Positions 55,959 through 64,000 of a stretch of DNA of 64,000 nucleotides are shown one piece after another. The notes under the pieces are model-generated. The model saw nothing but the letters and a program-made list of their open reading frames with translations. It searched no databases and was not told the DNA's origin. This DNA is from Rhizobiales bacterium 2SD (GTDB taxonomy: Bacteria; Pseudomonadota; Alphaproteobacteria; Rhizobiales; Beijerinckiaceae), in contig SCMY01000005.1 in the NCBI GenBank assembly GCA_005502805.1, positions 62,001-126,000 of the forward strand, given 5' to 3'. The translations under genes and the position numbers were made by a program. How positions within the stretch are numbered: position 1 is the first letter of the stretch; each line of letters opens with the position of its first letter.

Positions 55959-56927
55959 ATGACAGCCTCCAAGCTCGACCAGCTCCGCGCCATGACCACC
56001 GTCGTCGCCGACACCGGCGACATCGAGGCTGTGCGCCGCCTCAAGCCCGTCGATTGCACCACCAATCCGACGCTGCTGCTCAAGGCGGTGGAGACGCCGG
56101 CTTACGCGTCGCTCGTCGAGGAGGCGATCGCCTGGGGCAAGCGCCAGGGCGGGGCGGGGGCGGTCGAGGCGGTCTGCGACCGGCTCGCCGTCACCTTCGG
56201 TACCGAACTGACCAAGATCGTTCCCGGCCGGGTCTCGACCGAGGTCGACGCCGATCTCTCCTTCGACACCGAAGCCACGATCGCCAAGGCACGCGCCATT
56301 ATCGCCGCCTACAAGGAGCGCGGCGTCGGGCGCGAACGCATCCTGATCAAGATCGCCTCGACCTGGGAGGGCATCCAGGCGGCCCGCGTCCTTCAGGCCG
56401 AGGGCATCGACTGCAATCTGACCCTGCTCTTCGCTTTGCCGCAGGCGGTCGCGGCGGCCGATGCCAAAGCCTTCCTGATCTCGCCCTTCGTCGGCCGCAT
56501 CCTCGACTGGCACGTCAAGGCCGGCGGCGGCCCCTACGCCGCAGAGACCGATCCCGGCGTCGTCTCGGTCCGGACGATCTACAGCTACTACAAGGCCTAC
56601 GGCATCGACACGGTGGTGATGGGAGCCTCCTTCCGCAATACCGGCGAGATCGAGGCGCTGGCCGGTTGCGACCGGCTGACCATCGGCCCCGGCCTGCTCG
56701 ATGAACTAGCTGGCGCCACGGGTGACCTCCCGCGCAAGCTCTCGCCTGAAAACTCCGGAAAGGCCCCGGCAAAGCTCGATCTCGACGAGAAGGCGTTCCG
56801 CTTCGCCATGACCGAAGATGCGATGGCGACCGAGAAGCTCGCCGAGGGCATTCGCGGCTTCGTCAAGGACCTGCGCAGCCTGCGCAAGCTCGTCGCTGCC
56901 AAGCTCGACGAGGCCAAGGCGGCGTGA
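55959..56927 (+). CDS. tal: Transaldolase
   Basis: 322 residues from ATG 55959. Signatures are [32 protein letters not shown] at the N-terminus, the Schiff-base lysine in [12 protein letters not shown], and [18 protein letters not shown]. It moves a dihydroxyacetone unit between sugar phosphates in the non-oxidative pentose phosphate pathway. The stop overlaps the next gene. Confidence 0.96.
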   Translation: MTASKLDQLRAMTTVVADTGDIEAVRRLKPVDCTTNPTLLLKAVETPAYASLVEEAIAWGKRQGGAGAVEAVCDRLAVTFGTELTKIVPGRVSTEVDADLSFDTEATIAKARAIIAAYKERGVGRERILIKIASTWEGIQAARVLQAEGIDCNLTLLFALPQAVAAADAKAFLISPFVGRILDWHVKAGGGPYAAETDPGVVSVRTIYSYYKAYGIDTVVMGASFRNTGEIEALAGCDRLTIGPGLLDELAGATGDLPRKLSPENSGKAPAKLDLDEKAFRFAMTEDAMATEKLAEGIRGFVKDLRSLRKLVAAKLDEAKAA

Positions 56928-57640
56928 ACTTGGCTGCTGCAGCGAGGGTTGCCGTCGTCACCGGCGGCGCCAAGGGCATCGGCCGCTCCGTCTGCGACCG
57001 GCTGGCTGCCGACGGCTTCCTTCCGGTCGTCTGGGATCTCCGGGAAGGCGAGGGAGGCCACGCCTTCGTCGCCTGCGATGTCACCGATGAGACGCAGGTC
57101 GTCGCCGCGCTCGATCGAACCGAACGAGAGCATGGGCCGGTCGCTGTCCTCGTCAACAATGCCGGTTTGACCGGCCCCTCGACTACCGTTGCGGACACGC
57201 CGCTGGCGCAATGGCAGACGATACAGGCGGTCAACCTGACCGGCACTTTCCTGTGCTCACGTGCGGTCGCAGCCGCGATGGTGCCGCGCGGCTATGGCCG
57301 CATCGTCAACATCGCCTCGCTCGCCGGCAAGGAAGGTACCCCGACGCTCTCGGCCTATAGCGCCGCCAAGGCCGGCGTGATCGCCCTGACCAAGGCCCAT
57401 GGCAAGGAGCTTGCCGGTACCGGCGTGCTGGTCAATGCCGTGGCGCCGGCGGCGATCGAGACCGAATTGCTGCAGCAGATGAGCGCCGAGACGGTCGCGA
57501 CCATGATTGGCAAGAGTCCGCTGAAGCGGCTCGGCACGGTGGAGGAATTGGCCGAGCTGGTCGCCTGGCTTGCCAGTGAGAAATGCAGCTTCTCGACCGG
57601 CGCCGTCTTCGATCTCTCGGGTGGCCGCGCGACTTATTGA
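56924..57640 (+). CDS. Short-chain dehydrogenase/reductase
   Basis: 238 residues from GTG 56924, overlapping the tal stop (GTGA). Classical SDR motifs are present: cofactor loop [13 protein letters not shown], and catalytic serine with YSAAKAG (Tyr and Lys). The acidic residue after strand 2 (VVWDLREG) suggests NAD preference. Resembles FabG-like 3-oxoacyl or sugar-alcohol dehydrogenases; the substrate is unknown. Confidence 0.9.
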   Translation: MNLAAAARVAVVTGGAKGIGRSVCDRLAADGFLPVVWDLREGEGGHAFVACDVTDETQVVAALDRTEREHGPVAVLVNNAGLTGPSTTVADTPLAQWQTIQAVNLTGTFLCSRAVAAAMVPRGYGRIVNIASLAGKEGTPTLSAYSAAKAGVIALTKAHGKELAGTGVLVNAVAPAAIETELLQQMSAETVATMIGKSPLKRLGTVEELAELVAWLASEKCSFSTGAVFDLSGGRATY

Positions 57641-58146
57641 GCCTGCGCGGTCGTGCTGGTCTCCGCCTTCGTCGTCAGCATTGCTGGCACGACGGGTGCC
57701 GCGGGGGAGGGCGTGAAATAGGCCCGGCCGCGCGCAGCCGCCGCTTCCAGCGTCTGCTGCTGCGTCTTCGGCAATCGCTTGGTGTCTTCGAGCGCGGTGA
57801 AGTCGCTGCTCGCATGGCCCGACGCGCGTTGCCCGTCGAAGACGACCACGCCGCGGCTGGTGACGACAATGTCGCCCTTCCGCAGGGTCGGATCACGCAG
57901 ATACCAATAGCTGTCGCTGCCCGGGTCGAGCTTGGCCGCGGGCTCTGCCGGCTTGGTGTTCACCGGGCGCGGTTTGCTGGGCCTCGGCTTGAGCGCCGGG
58001 CCAGTGGGAATGCCGACCGCGGCAGGCGGTGTCGGATTGCCGAAGATCGCCCGGGTGAGATCGTCGAGGAAGCCCGCAGCCTGGGCCTGCGATGCAAAGG
58101 CGAGGCTAACGGCCACGCCGATCGCCAGGATCATCCGTCGTGTCAT
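57634..58146 (-). CDS. Secreted hypothetical protein with proline-rich linker
   Basis: 170 residues from ATG 58146, with GGAGG upstream; the frame continues to 58455 but without a better start. A signal peptide (MILAIGVAVSLAFASQAQA) is followed by a Pro-rich region and a compact domain with SDSYWYLRDPTLRKGDIVVTSRGVVVFDGQ. I do not recognise the family. It overlaps the convergent SDR gene by seven bases. Confidence 0.7.
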   Translation of the reverse strand: MTRRMILAIGVAVSLAFASQAQAAGFLDDLTRAIFGNPTPPAAVGIPTGPALKPRPSKPRPVNTKPAEPAAKLDPGSDSYWYLRDPTLRKGDIVVTSRGVVVFDGQRASGHASSDFTALEDTKRLPKTQQQTLEAAAARGRAYFTPSPAAPVVPAMLTTKAETSTTAQAQ

Positions 58147-58224
58147 GGCCGAACCTCCTGTTCCTGCCTTGCCCGGTTGCGTCGCGCTTGTCCGTGTCAG
58201 CGCCGCAATCGACAAGATCAAGCA

Positions 58225-58250
58225 CCCGCTCCTCACAAACGAGGAACGGG
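58225..58250 (-). terminator. Candidate terminator of the lysine/glutarate operon
   Basis: CCCGCTCCTC-ACAAAC-GAGGAACGGG forms a 10-bp stem with one mismatch, 20 bases past the TPP enzyme's stop. The following minus-strand bases are only weakly T-rich. Confidence 0.5.
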
Positions 58251-58270
58251 CGGGAAAGTTCAGTGTGGTC

Positions 58271-59941
58271 TCAACCTTGCGCGGCGATTGCCTCGGCGCG
58301 GATGGTAGAGAGCGATTTCGCCGGGGTGATCGCCTCGGGATCGAGCAGACAGTGGATGATCGCCGGCTTGCCGCTGGCGACGGCGCGCTCGAAGGCAGGC
58401 GCGAACTCCTCGGTCGTCTCGACCCGCTCGCCATGGCCACCGAAGGCCTTGGCATAGGCGGCGAAATCGGGGTTCTTCAGCGTCGTCGCCGAGACGCGGC
58501 CGGGATAGTGCTTCTCCTGATGCATGCGGATGGTGCCGTACATGCCATTATCGACGACGATGACGATGACAGGCAATTCGTACTGCACAGCCGTCGCGAA
58601 ATCCTGGCCGTTCATCAGGAAGCAGCCATCGCCGGCAAAGGCGATCACGGTGCGCTCCGGGAAGAGCCGCTTGGCGCCGATCGCGGCTGGCACGCCATAG
58701 CCCATCGAGCCCGAGGTCGGCGCGAGCTGCGTCGCGAATTTGGTGAAGCGGTGGAAGCGGTGCACCCAGGTCGCGTAGTTGCCGGCGCCGTTGCACATGA
58801 TGGCGTCGGCCGGGATGTTGCGGCGCAGCCAGGTCACCATCTCGCCGGGATGGAACTTACCGGGCACCGGCGCCGGCTGCTCGCTCCAGGCGAGATAGGC
58901 GTCATGCGCCTCAGCCGCCGCCCCGGCCCACGGAATGGTCTGCGGCGGATGCATCGTCTCGAGCGCGGCGCAGAAGGCGGTCGGCGAGGCATTGATCGCC
59001 AGCTCCGGCCGGTAGACGCGGCCGAGCTCTTCCGGATCGGGATGGACATGCACCAGCGGCCGGCCCGGATTGGGAATGCCGAACAGGGTGTAGGACTGGC
59101 TCGGCATCTCCGAAAGGCGCCCGCCGACCAGCAGCACGAGGTCGCTGTCCTGGATGCGCTTCAGGAGCTTCGGATTGGGGCCGATGCCGAGATCGCCGGC
59201 GAAGTTCGGATGATCGGCCGGGAAGACCATCTGGCGGCGGAACGAGACCGCGACGGGCAGGTCGAAACGCTCGGCGAAGCGCTGGAAGCGCGCGATCGCC
59301 TGCGGGTCCCAGCGCGAGCCGCCGAGAATGGCGATCGGTGCCTTCGCGCCCTGAAGCCGCTGCTGCAGATCGCTCATCTGCAGCGGGGAGGGGTGCGTTT
59401 CGGTGACCTGATAGGGGGCTGCGTCCGGCACGTCGGCGAGGTCGGTCAGCACGTCTTCCGGCAGCGCGATCACGACCGGACCGGGCCGGCCGGCGGTGGC
59501 GACATGGAAGGCGCGGCTGATGATCTCGGGGATGCGCGCGGCATCGTCGATCTCGGTCGCCCATTTCGTCATCGTTCCGAAGACGGCGCGGTAGTCGAGC
59601 TCCTGGAAGGCCTCGCGCTCGCGCATGCCGCGCTCGATCTGACCGACGAACAGGATCATCGGGGTCGAGTCCTGGTCGGCGATATGGATGCCGGGCGAGG
59701 CGTTGGTCGCGCCGGGGCCACGCGTCACGAAGCAGATGCCGGGCTTGCCGGTCAGCTTGCCGGCGGCCTCGGCCATCATCGCCGCGCCGCCCTCGGCCCG
59801 GCAGATGGTGACCTTCATGTCGGCGTCATGCAGCGCGTCGAGCACGGCAAGATAGCTCTCGCCCGGCACGCAGAAGGCGTCGGTCGCGCCGTGGATCAGC
59901 AATTGGTCGACGAGGATCTGCCCGCCAGTGCGCTCAGCCAT
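58271..59941 (-). CDS. Thiamine pyrophosphate-dependent enzyme (acetolactate synthase-like)
   Basis: 556 residues with the three-domain TPP fold. The catalytic glutamate is in CRAEGGAAMMAEAAGKLTG, the central domain has GRPGPVVIALPEDVL, and the cofactor motif is AFAGDGCFLMNGQDF followed by VDNGMYGTIR. It resembles the large subunit of acetolactate synthase, but no small subunit is nearby, and it lacks oxalyl-CoA decarboxylase-like sequence despite the adjoining CaiB gene. Its start overlaps the CoA-transferase stop by eight bases. Confidence 0.85.
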   Translation of the reverse strand: MAERTGGQILVDQLLIHGATDAFCVPGESYLAVLDALHDADMKVTICRAEGGAAMMAEAAGKLTGKPGICFVTRGPGATNASPGIHIADQDSTPMILFVGQIERGMREREAFQELDYRAVFGTMTKWATEIDDAARIPEIISRAFHVATAGRPGPVVIALPEDVLTDLADVPDAAPYQVTETHPSPLQMSDLQQRLQGAKAPIAILGGSRWDPQAIARFQRFAERFDLPVAVSFRRQMVFPADHPNFAGDLGIGPNPKLLKRIQDSDLVLLVGGRLSEMPSQSYTLFGIPNPGRPLVHVHPDPEELGRVYRPELAINASPTAFCAALETMHPPQTIPWAGAAAEAHDAYLAWSEQPAPVPGKFHPGEMVTWLRRNIPADAIMCNGAGNYATWVHRFHRFTKFATQLAPTSGSMGYGVPAAIGAKRLFPERTVIAFAGDGCFLMNGQDFATAVQYELPVIVIVVDNGMYGTIRMHQEKHYPGRVSATTLKNPDFAAYAKAFGGHGERVETTEEFAPAFERAVASGKPAIIHCLLDPEAITPAKSLSTIRAEAIAAQG

Positions 59942-61118
59942 TGTGCGGCCCTCCCCAGGCCGGGTCGTTCAGGATTTCCTCGGCGTGCTCACCGAGGCGC
60001 GGGCTCGGGCGGCTCGCGACCTGCCTGACACCGTCGAGCACGATCGGCGAGGCGACAGTCGGGGTCGAGCCGGCCTTGGCCGCCGGGTTCTTCAGGTCGA
60101 CGCGCACGCCGCGCGCCTTGACCTGCGGGTCGGCGAAGACCTCTTCGATCGTGTTGATCGGGCCGGCCGGCACGCCGACCGCCTCCAGCTTCGCCAGCAA
60201 ATCGAGCTTGGCGAAGCGGCCGGTCAGCGCGTTGAGGCGCGCCGTCAGGGCGACGCGGTTGGCGACGCGCGAGCGGTTGTCGATATAGTCGGGTTCGCTG
60301 GCGAAGCCGGCATCGCCGACGGCCTCGCAGAGCTTGCGCCACTGCCCGTCATTGCCGGTCGCGATGATGATGTGCCCGTCCGCCACCGGGAAGACGTCGT
60401 AGGGCACGATGTTGGGATGGGCATTGCCGAGGCGCTGCGGCGCCTTGCCGGACGTCAGGTAGTTCATCGCCTGGTTGCCGAGCACGGCGACCTGGGCATC
60501 GAGCAGTGCCATGTCGAGCGTGGCGCCTTCGCCGGTCGCATCGCGCCGGCGCAATGCCGCGAGGATGCCGGTCGTGGCATAGAGGCCGGTATAGATGTCG
60601 GCCACGGCATAGCCCGCCTTCATCGGCGCACCCTGCGGCTCGCCGGTGACCGACATCGGTCCACCCATGCCCTGGACCAGGAAGTCGTAGCCGGCACGCG
60701 GCGCATAGGGGCCGTCCTGGCCGAAACCGGTGACCGAGCAATAGATCAATCGCGGATAGGCCTTGCGCATCGAGGCCGCGTCGAGCCCGTATTTCACGAG
60801 CCCGCCGACCTTGAAGTTCTCGATCACCACATCGGCATGGGCGGCGAGGCGATGCACCAGCGCCTGGCCTTCCGCCGTGCGGAAATCGGCTGTGATCGAG
60901 CGCTTGCCGCGATTGGCCGAGTGGAAATAGGCGGCCGAGAGATGCTCCTCGCCCGTGCCCTCGACGAAGGGCGGGCCCCATTTGCGGGTATCGTCGCCTT
61001 CGGGCGCCTCGACCTTGACGACATCGGCGCCGAGATCGGCAAGGAGCTGGCCGATCCAGGGCCCGGCAAGGATGCGCGCCAGTTCGAGGACACGCAGGCC
61101 GGCGAGGGGAGGGGTCAT
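59934..61118 (-). CDS. CaiB/BaiF family CoA-transferase (glutarate CoA-transferase candidate)
   Basis: 394 residues of class III CoA-transferase: LAGLRVLELARILAGPWIGQLLADLGADVVKVE at the start with the catalytic aspartate expected near 170-180 (VADIYTGLYATTG region), then NYLTSGKAPQRLGNAHPNIVPYDVFP. Proteins with this pattern occur beside glutaryl-CoA dehydrogenase in Pseudomonas, where glutarate activation is the proposed role; gcdH is two genes upstream here. Substrate is inference. Confidence 0.88.
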   Translation of the reverse strand: MTPPLAGLRVLELARILAGPWIGQLLADLGADVVKVEAPEGDDTRKWGPPFVEGTGEEHLSAAYFHSANRGKRSITADFRTAEGQALVHRLAAHADVVIENFKVGGLVKYGLDAASMRKAYPRLIYCSVTGFGQDGPYAPRAGYDFLVQGMGGPMSVTGEPQGAPMKAGYAVADIYTGLYATTGILAALRRRDATGEGATLDMALLDAQVAVLGNQAMNYLTSGKAPQRLGNAHPNIVPYDVFPVADGHIIIATGNDGQWRKLCEAVGDAGFASEPDYIDNRSRVANRVALTARLNALTGRFAKLDLLAKLEAVGVPAGPINTIEEVFADPQVKARGVRVDLKNPAAKAGSTPTVASPIVLDGVRQVASRPSPRLGEHAEEILNDPAWGGPHNG

Positions 61119-61687
61119 CCTGCTACGCTGCTCCGCTCGCCAAGAATTGCCGGACCATGATCGGCCATCAGCCGAGCCACGATCCGCGCGATATTATGTG
61201 CATCGTCAGCACCACGATGATGCCGGCCTTCCAAGCGCATTCCGTAGGCCTCCAAGGCGCGAGCCATCCCCATCTGCTTGCCGCGTCCGGTCAGCTGCGC
61301 ATGCAGTGCCTTGCCGTTGATGTGCTCCGACCCAAAGGGGTAGCCGACCTGCTTGTGCTCGCAGTCGCGTGTGAACTGCTTGCGATCGTAGTCGCCCCAG
61401 GACAGCCAGATCCGGTTTTTCACGTCGAACTCGGTCACCAGCTTGCTACAGGCTTCCGAGAAGAGAAGGCCGTCAGAGACATCATCGGCCCGAATGCCGG
61501 TCAGCTCCGTGCAGAACGGGCTGACCTGCGATAGCTCGGGACGGACCATCAGCGATTGAGGCGGCGTGATCGCCCCTGTCTTCGTATCCAGCACGCAGAT
61601 GCCGATCTCGATGATCTCGTTGACCTGGCCGGGTGGGGGTTCCCCCTCCCAGCAGGTCGCTTCGACATCAACGATGTTGATCAGCAT
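61115..61687 (-). CDS. DEDDh-type 3'-5' exonuclease (KapD-like)
   Basis: 190 residues. The first acidic pair is in INIVDVEATCW (residues 7 and 9), a further aspartate is near SWGDYDRKQF, and the last motif is HRGADDAHNIARI with the His and Asp of the DEDDh class. It probably trims RNA or DNA ends. It is placed between gcdH (15-base gap) and the CoA-transferase (four-base overlap) in what looks like one transcript. Confidence 0.88.
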   Translation of the reverse strand: MLINIVDVEATCWEGEPPPGQVNEIIEIGICVLDTKTGAITPPQSLMVRPELSQVSPFCTELTGIRADDVSDGLLFSEACSKLVTEFDVKNRIWLSWGDYDRKQFTRDCEHKQVGYPFGSEHINGKALHAQLTGRGKQMGMARALEAYGMRLEGRHHRGADDAHNIARIVARLMADHGPAILGERSSVAG

Positions 61688-61702
61688 GATGCGTTGGATA
61701 TC

Positions 61703-62920
61703 TCAGAAGAACGCCTGCAGCCCGGTGACGGCTCGGCCGAGGATCAGCGCGTGGACGTCGTGCGTGCCCTCATAGGTGTTGACCGTCTCGAGGTTCGCCG
61801 CATGGCGCATGACATGGTACTCGATCGAGATGCCGTTGCCGCCGTGCATGTCGCGGGCCTGGCGGGCGATGTCGAGCGCCTTGCCGCAATTGTTGCGCTT
61901 GACGAGGCTGATCATCTCCGGCGCCATCTTGCCTTCATCGAGCAGGCGGCCGACGCGCAGCGAGCCCTGCAGGCCGAGCGTGATCTCGGTCACCATGTCG
62001 GCGAGCTTCTTCTGGAAGAGCTGGGTCTGGGCGAGCGGCTTGTTGAACTGCTTGCGGTCGAGCCCGTATTGGCGGGCGCGGTGGAAGCAGTCCTCGGCGG
62101 CGCCCATCGCGCCCCAGGAGATGCCGTAGCGGGCGCGGTTGAGGCAGCCGAACGGACCCTTCAGGCCCGAGACGTTCGGCAGCAGGTTCTCTTCCGGCAC
62201 GATCACGCCGTCCATGACGACTTCGCCGGTGATCGAGGCGCGCAGCGAGAGCTTGCCGCCGACCTTCGGTGCGGAGAGGCCCTTCATGCCCTTTTCCAGG
62301 ATGAAGCCGCGGATCTGGTTGTCATGCGCGGCCGACTTCGCCCAGATGACGAAGACATCGGCGATCGGCGAGTTCGAGATCCACATCTTGGAGCCGGTCA
62401 GCTTGTAGCCGTCGGCGACCTTCTCGGCGCGGGTCTTCATCCCGGCCGGATCGGAGCCGGCATCAGGCTCGGTCAGGCCGAAGCAGCCGACCCATTCGCC
62501 CGAACCGAGCTTGGGCAGGTACTTCTTGCGCTGGTTCTCGTCGCCATAGGCGTAGATCGGGTACATCACCAGCGAGGACTGCACCGACATCATCGAGCGA
62601 TAGCCGGAATCGACGCGCTCGACCTCGCGGGCGACGAGACCATAGGAGACGTAGTTCGCGCCGGCGCAGCCATATTCTTCCGGGACCGTGACGCCGAGCA
62701 GGCCGAGCTCGCCCATCTCGTTGAAGATGCCGCGCTCGGTCTTCTCCTCGAGATAGGCCTCGGCGACGCGCGGCTGCAACTTCTCCTGCGCGTATTGGCG
62801 GGCCGTGTCGCGGATCAGCCGCTCATCCTCTGAGAGCTGCTCGTCGATCAGGAAGGGATCTTCCCAGTTGAACTCGGCCAGCTTGTGGCTATGGGCGGTC
62901 TTGCGCGCGGCTTCGGCCAT
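61703..62920 (-). CDS. gcdH: Glutaryl-CoA dehydrogenase
   Basis: 405 residues from ATG 62920; a frame extending to 62971 runs into the repeat and is rejected. Signatures are [59 protein letters not shown] and the catalytic glutamate in [20 protein letters not shown]. It converts glutaryl-CoA to crotonyl-CoA with electron transfer to ETF, the joint end of lysine and tryptophan breakdown. Confidence 0.95.
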   Translation of the reverse strand: MAEAARKTAHSHKLAEFNWEDPFLIDEQLSEDERLIRDTARQYAQEKLQPRVAEAYLEEKTERGIFNEMGELGLLGVTVPEEYGCAGANYVSYGLVAREVERVDSGYRSMMSVQSSLVMYPIYAYGDENQRKKYLPKLGSGEWVGCFGLTEPDAGSDPAGMKTRAEKVADGYKLTGSKMWISNSPIADVFVIWAKSAAHDNQIRGFILEKGMKGLSAPKVGGKLSLRASITGEVVMDGVIVPEENLLPNVSGLKGPFGCLNRARYGISWGAMGAAEDCFHRARQYGLDRKQFNKPLAQTQLFQKKLADMVTEITLGLQGSLRVGRLLDEGKMAPEMISLVKRNNCGKALDIARQARDMHGGNGISIEYHVMRHAANLETVNTYEGTHDVHALILGRAVTGLQAFF

Positions 62921-62945
62921 GGTGCTCTCCCTGCTCTTTTGGATC

Positions 62946-63035
62946 GTCATGGTCGGGCTTGACCCGACCATCTCGGAAACCAGCTATCTGGTCCTGAGAT
63001 TCTCGGGTCTGCGCTTCGCTTCGCCCGAGAATGAC
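62946..63035. repeat. Double-hairpin dispersed repeat, copy 2
   Basis: It has the same boundaries (GTCAT and ATGAC) and the same two hairpins as the copy at 41779-41854. Stem 1 is ATGGTCGGG-N5-CCCGACCAT, which differs from copy 1 by a compensated pair. Stem 2 is identical to copy 1. The bridge between stems is longer by 14 bases. Confidence 0.9.
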
Positions 63036-63045
63036 GGCTTATCGA

Positions 63046-64000
63046 TCACGCATCCACGTCGAAGCTGACGCCCTGCGCCAGCGGCAGCGTGGTGCCATAG
63101 TTCAGCGTATTGGTGGCGCGGCGCATATAGGCCTTCCAGGCGTCCGAGCCGGCCTCGCGGCCACCGCCGGTCTCCTTCTCGCCACCGAAGGCGCCGCCGA
63201 TCTCGGCGCCGGACGGGCCGATATTGACGTTGGCGATGCCGCAATCCGAGCCCTCGTCGGAGACGAACAGCTCGGCCTCGCGCATGTTGAGCGTGAAGAT
63301 CGAGGAGGACAGGCCGGCGCCGACCGCGTTCTGCAGCGCGATCGCTTCCTCGACCGACTTGTACTTCATCACATAGAGGATCGGGGCGAATGTCTCGCGC
63401 TCGACCGGACCGCACTGCTTGGGCATCTCGACCAGCGCCGGGCGGACATAGAAGCCCCCGGCGCCGACATCGACCTTCTCGCCGCCATGGACCTTGCCGC
63501 CCTCGGCCTTGGCCTCGGACAGCGCCTTCTGCATGCCCTGATAGGCGGCCTCGTCGACCAGCGGGCCGACCAGGATGCCGGCCTCGCGCGGATCGCCGAT
63601 CTTCACCGAGCCGTAGACCTTGGCGAGCTTCGGCACGAGCTGGTCGTAGACGCTCTCATGCACGATCAGGCGGCGCAAAGTGGTGCAGCGCTGGCCGGCC
63701 GTGCCCATCGCCGCGAAGGCGATGCCGCGCAGGGCGATGTCGAGATCGGCGGAGGGGGCCACGATCGCGGCGTTGTTGCCGCCGAGCTCAAGGATAGCGC
63801 GGGCGAAACGGGCGGCGAGCTTCTGGCCGACCTCCTTGCCCATCCGGGTCGAGCCGGTGGCGGAGACGACGGGGACGCGATGGTCCTGCACCAGGGTGTC
63901 GCCGAGCTCGCGGCCGCCGATCAGGATTTCCGACAGGCCGATGGGGGCTTCGGGGCCGAAGCGCTTCATCGCCTTCAGTGTGATCGCCTGCACGGCGAGC
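63046..64000 (-). CDS. amaB: ALDH7-family aldehyde dehydrogenase (aminoadipate semialdehyde/piperideine-6-carboxylate dehydrogenase), partial
   Basis: About 318 C-terminal residues; the N-terminus is beyond the right edge. The catalytic cysteine is in GTAGQRCTTLRRL and the family-specific tail is SDCGIANVNIGPSGAEIGGAFGGEKETGGG with YMRRATNTLNYG, as in ALDH7/antiquitin. It oxidises aminoadipate semialdehyde in the lysine pathway, consistent with gcdH downstream. The symbol follows Pseudomonas use and is tentative. Confidence 0.88.
   Translation of the reverse strand, partial: LAVQAITLKAMKRFGPEAPIGLSEILIGGRELGDTLVQDHRVPVVSATGSTRMGKEVGQKLAARFARAILELGGNNAAIVAPSADLDIALRGIAFAAMGTAGQRCTTLRRLIVHESVYDQLVPKLAKVYGSVKIGDPREAGILVGPLVDEAAYQGMQKALSEAKAEGGKVHGGEKVDVGAGGFYVRPALVEMPKQCGPVERETFAPILYVMKYKSVEEAIALQNAVGAGLSSSIFTLNMREAELFVSDEGSDCGIANVNIGPSGAEIGGAFGGEKETGGGREAGSDAWKAYMRRATNTLNYGTTLPLAQGVSFDVDA

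Noticed and set aside
57932..60028. 698-codon plus-strand frame antisense to the TPP enzyme and others
   Set aside because: Runs across three genes on the opposite strand that all have intact motifs; typical GC-driven shadow.
58271..61118. Oxalate degradation pair (oxalyl-CoA decarboxylase plus formyl-CoA transferase)
   Set aside because: The TPP enzyme's sequence resembles acetolactate synthase and not oxalyl-CoA decarboxylase, and the CoA-transferase looks like the glutarate type found beside gcdH.

Overview
The window is a chromosomal segment of a high-GC alphaproteobacterium of the order Rhizobiales (Hyphomicrobiales). Gene content suggests Bosea or a close relative; that is inference from remembered gene neighbourhoods, not a database result. 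Lineage markers are UPF0262, DUF2948, DUF6460, the ligase-associated DNA repair cluster, a CycM-like membrane-anchored cytochrome c, mono-ACT prephenate dehydratase and CtrA-type promoter boxes. There are no rRNA genes, CRISPR arrays, prophages or insertion sequences. The one RNA gene I can support is a tRNA-Thr(GGT).

Layout. 1-1373: end of a two-partner-secretion outer-membrane transporter and a SapC family protein, then the tRNA. 1866-8812: DNA-repair module with PdeM nuclease and Lhr-type helicase on the minus strand and SNM1-like exonuclease and ATP-dependent ligase on the plus strand, with a TPR-methyltransferase gene between. 8928-13089: orphan NarL-type regulator, small membrane protein, acetyltransferase, pyrD with a DUF952 gene, and a LexA-like self-cleaving repressor. 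13099-19612: signalling block with a histidine kinase and an adjoining flavoprotein that has lost its disulfide chemistry, a GGDEF-EAL protein, and an RpfF-like DSF synthase homologue. 20119-24387: murA-DUF2948-hisD-UPF0262-phosphatase operon. 24392-28550: TadG- and TadE-like pilus genes and a chemoreceptor. 28551-35537: deoB behind a yejABEF peptide importer. 35705-40770: cytochrome c, kdsB, pheA, HpxZ-like/amidase pair, nudC.

40864-45594 is a valine-degradation cluster (mmsB, isobutyryl-CoA dehydrogenase, mmsA) with a divergent LysR regulator. 45607-46908 is a PleD-like diguanylate cyclase with an exact CtrA consensus box upstream. 47094-53362 holds two ABC importers transcribed away from each other, both without a local ATPase. 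53481-55879 is an HTTM/DCC pair, convergent over a palindrome that carries both stop codons; it looks acquired. 55959-57640 is transaldolase and an SDR enzyme. 57634-64000 ends with a secreted hypothetical and a lysine/glutarate catabolic operon (ALDH7, glutaryl-CoA dehydrogenase, exonuclease, CaiB CoA-transferase, TPP enzyme).

Most promising leads: (1) the RpfF-like synthase upstream of a membrane PAS-GGDEF-EAL protein with CtrA-like boxes in front; (2) the degenerate flavin reductase paired with a histidine kinase; (3) the HTTM/DCC island with its shared palindrome; (4) a double-hairpin dispersed repeat with compensatory changes, found inside two amino-acid catabolic operons.
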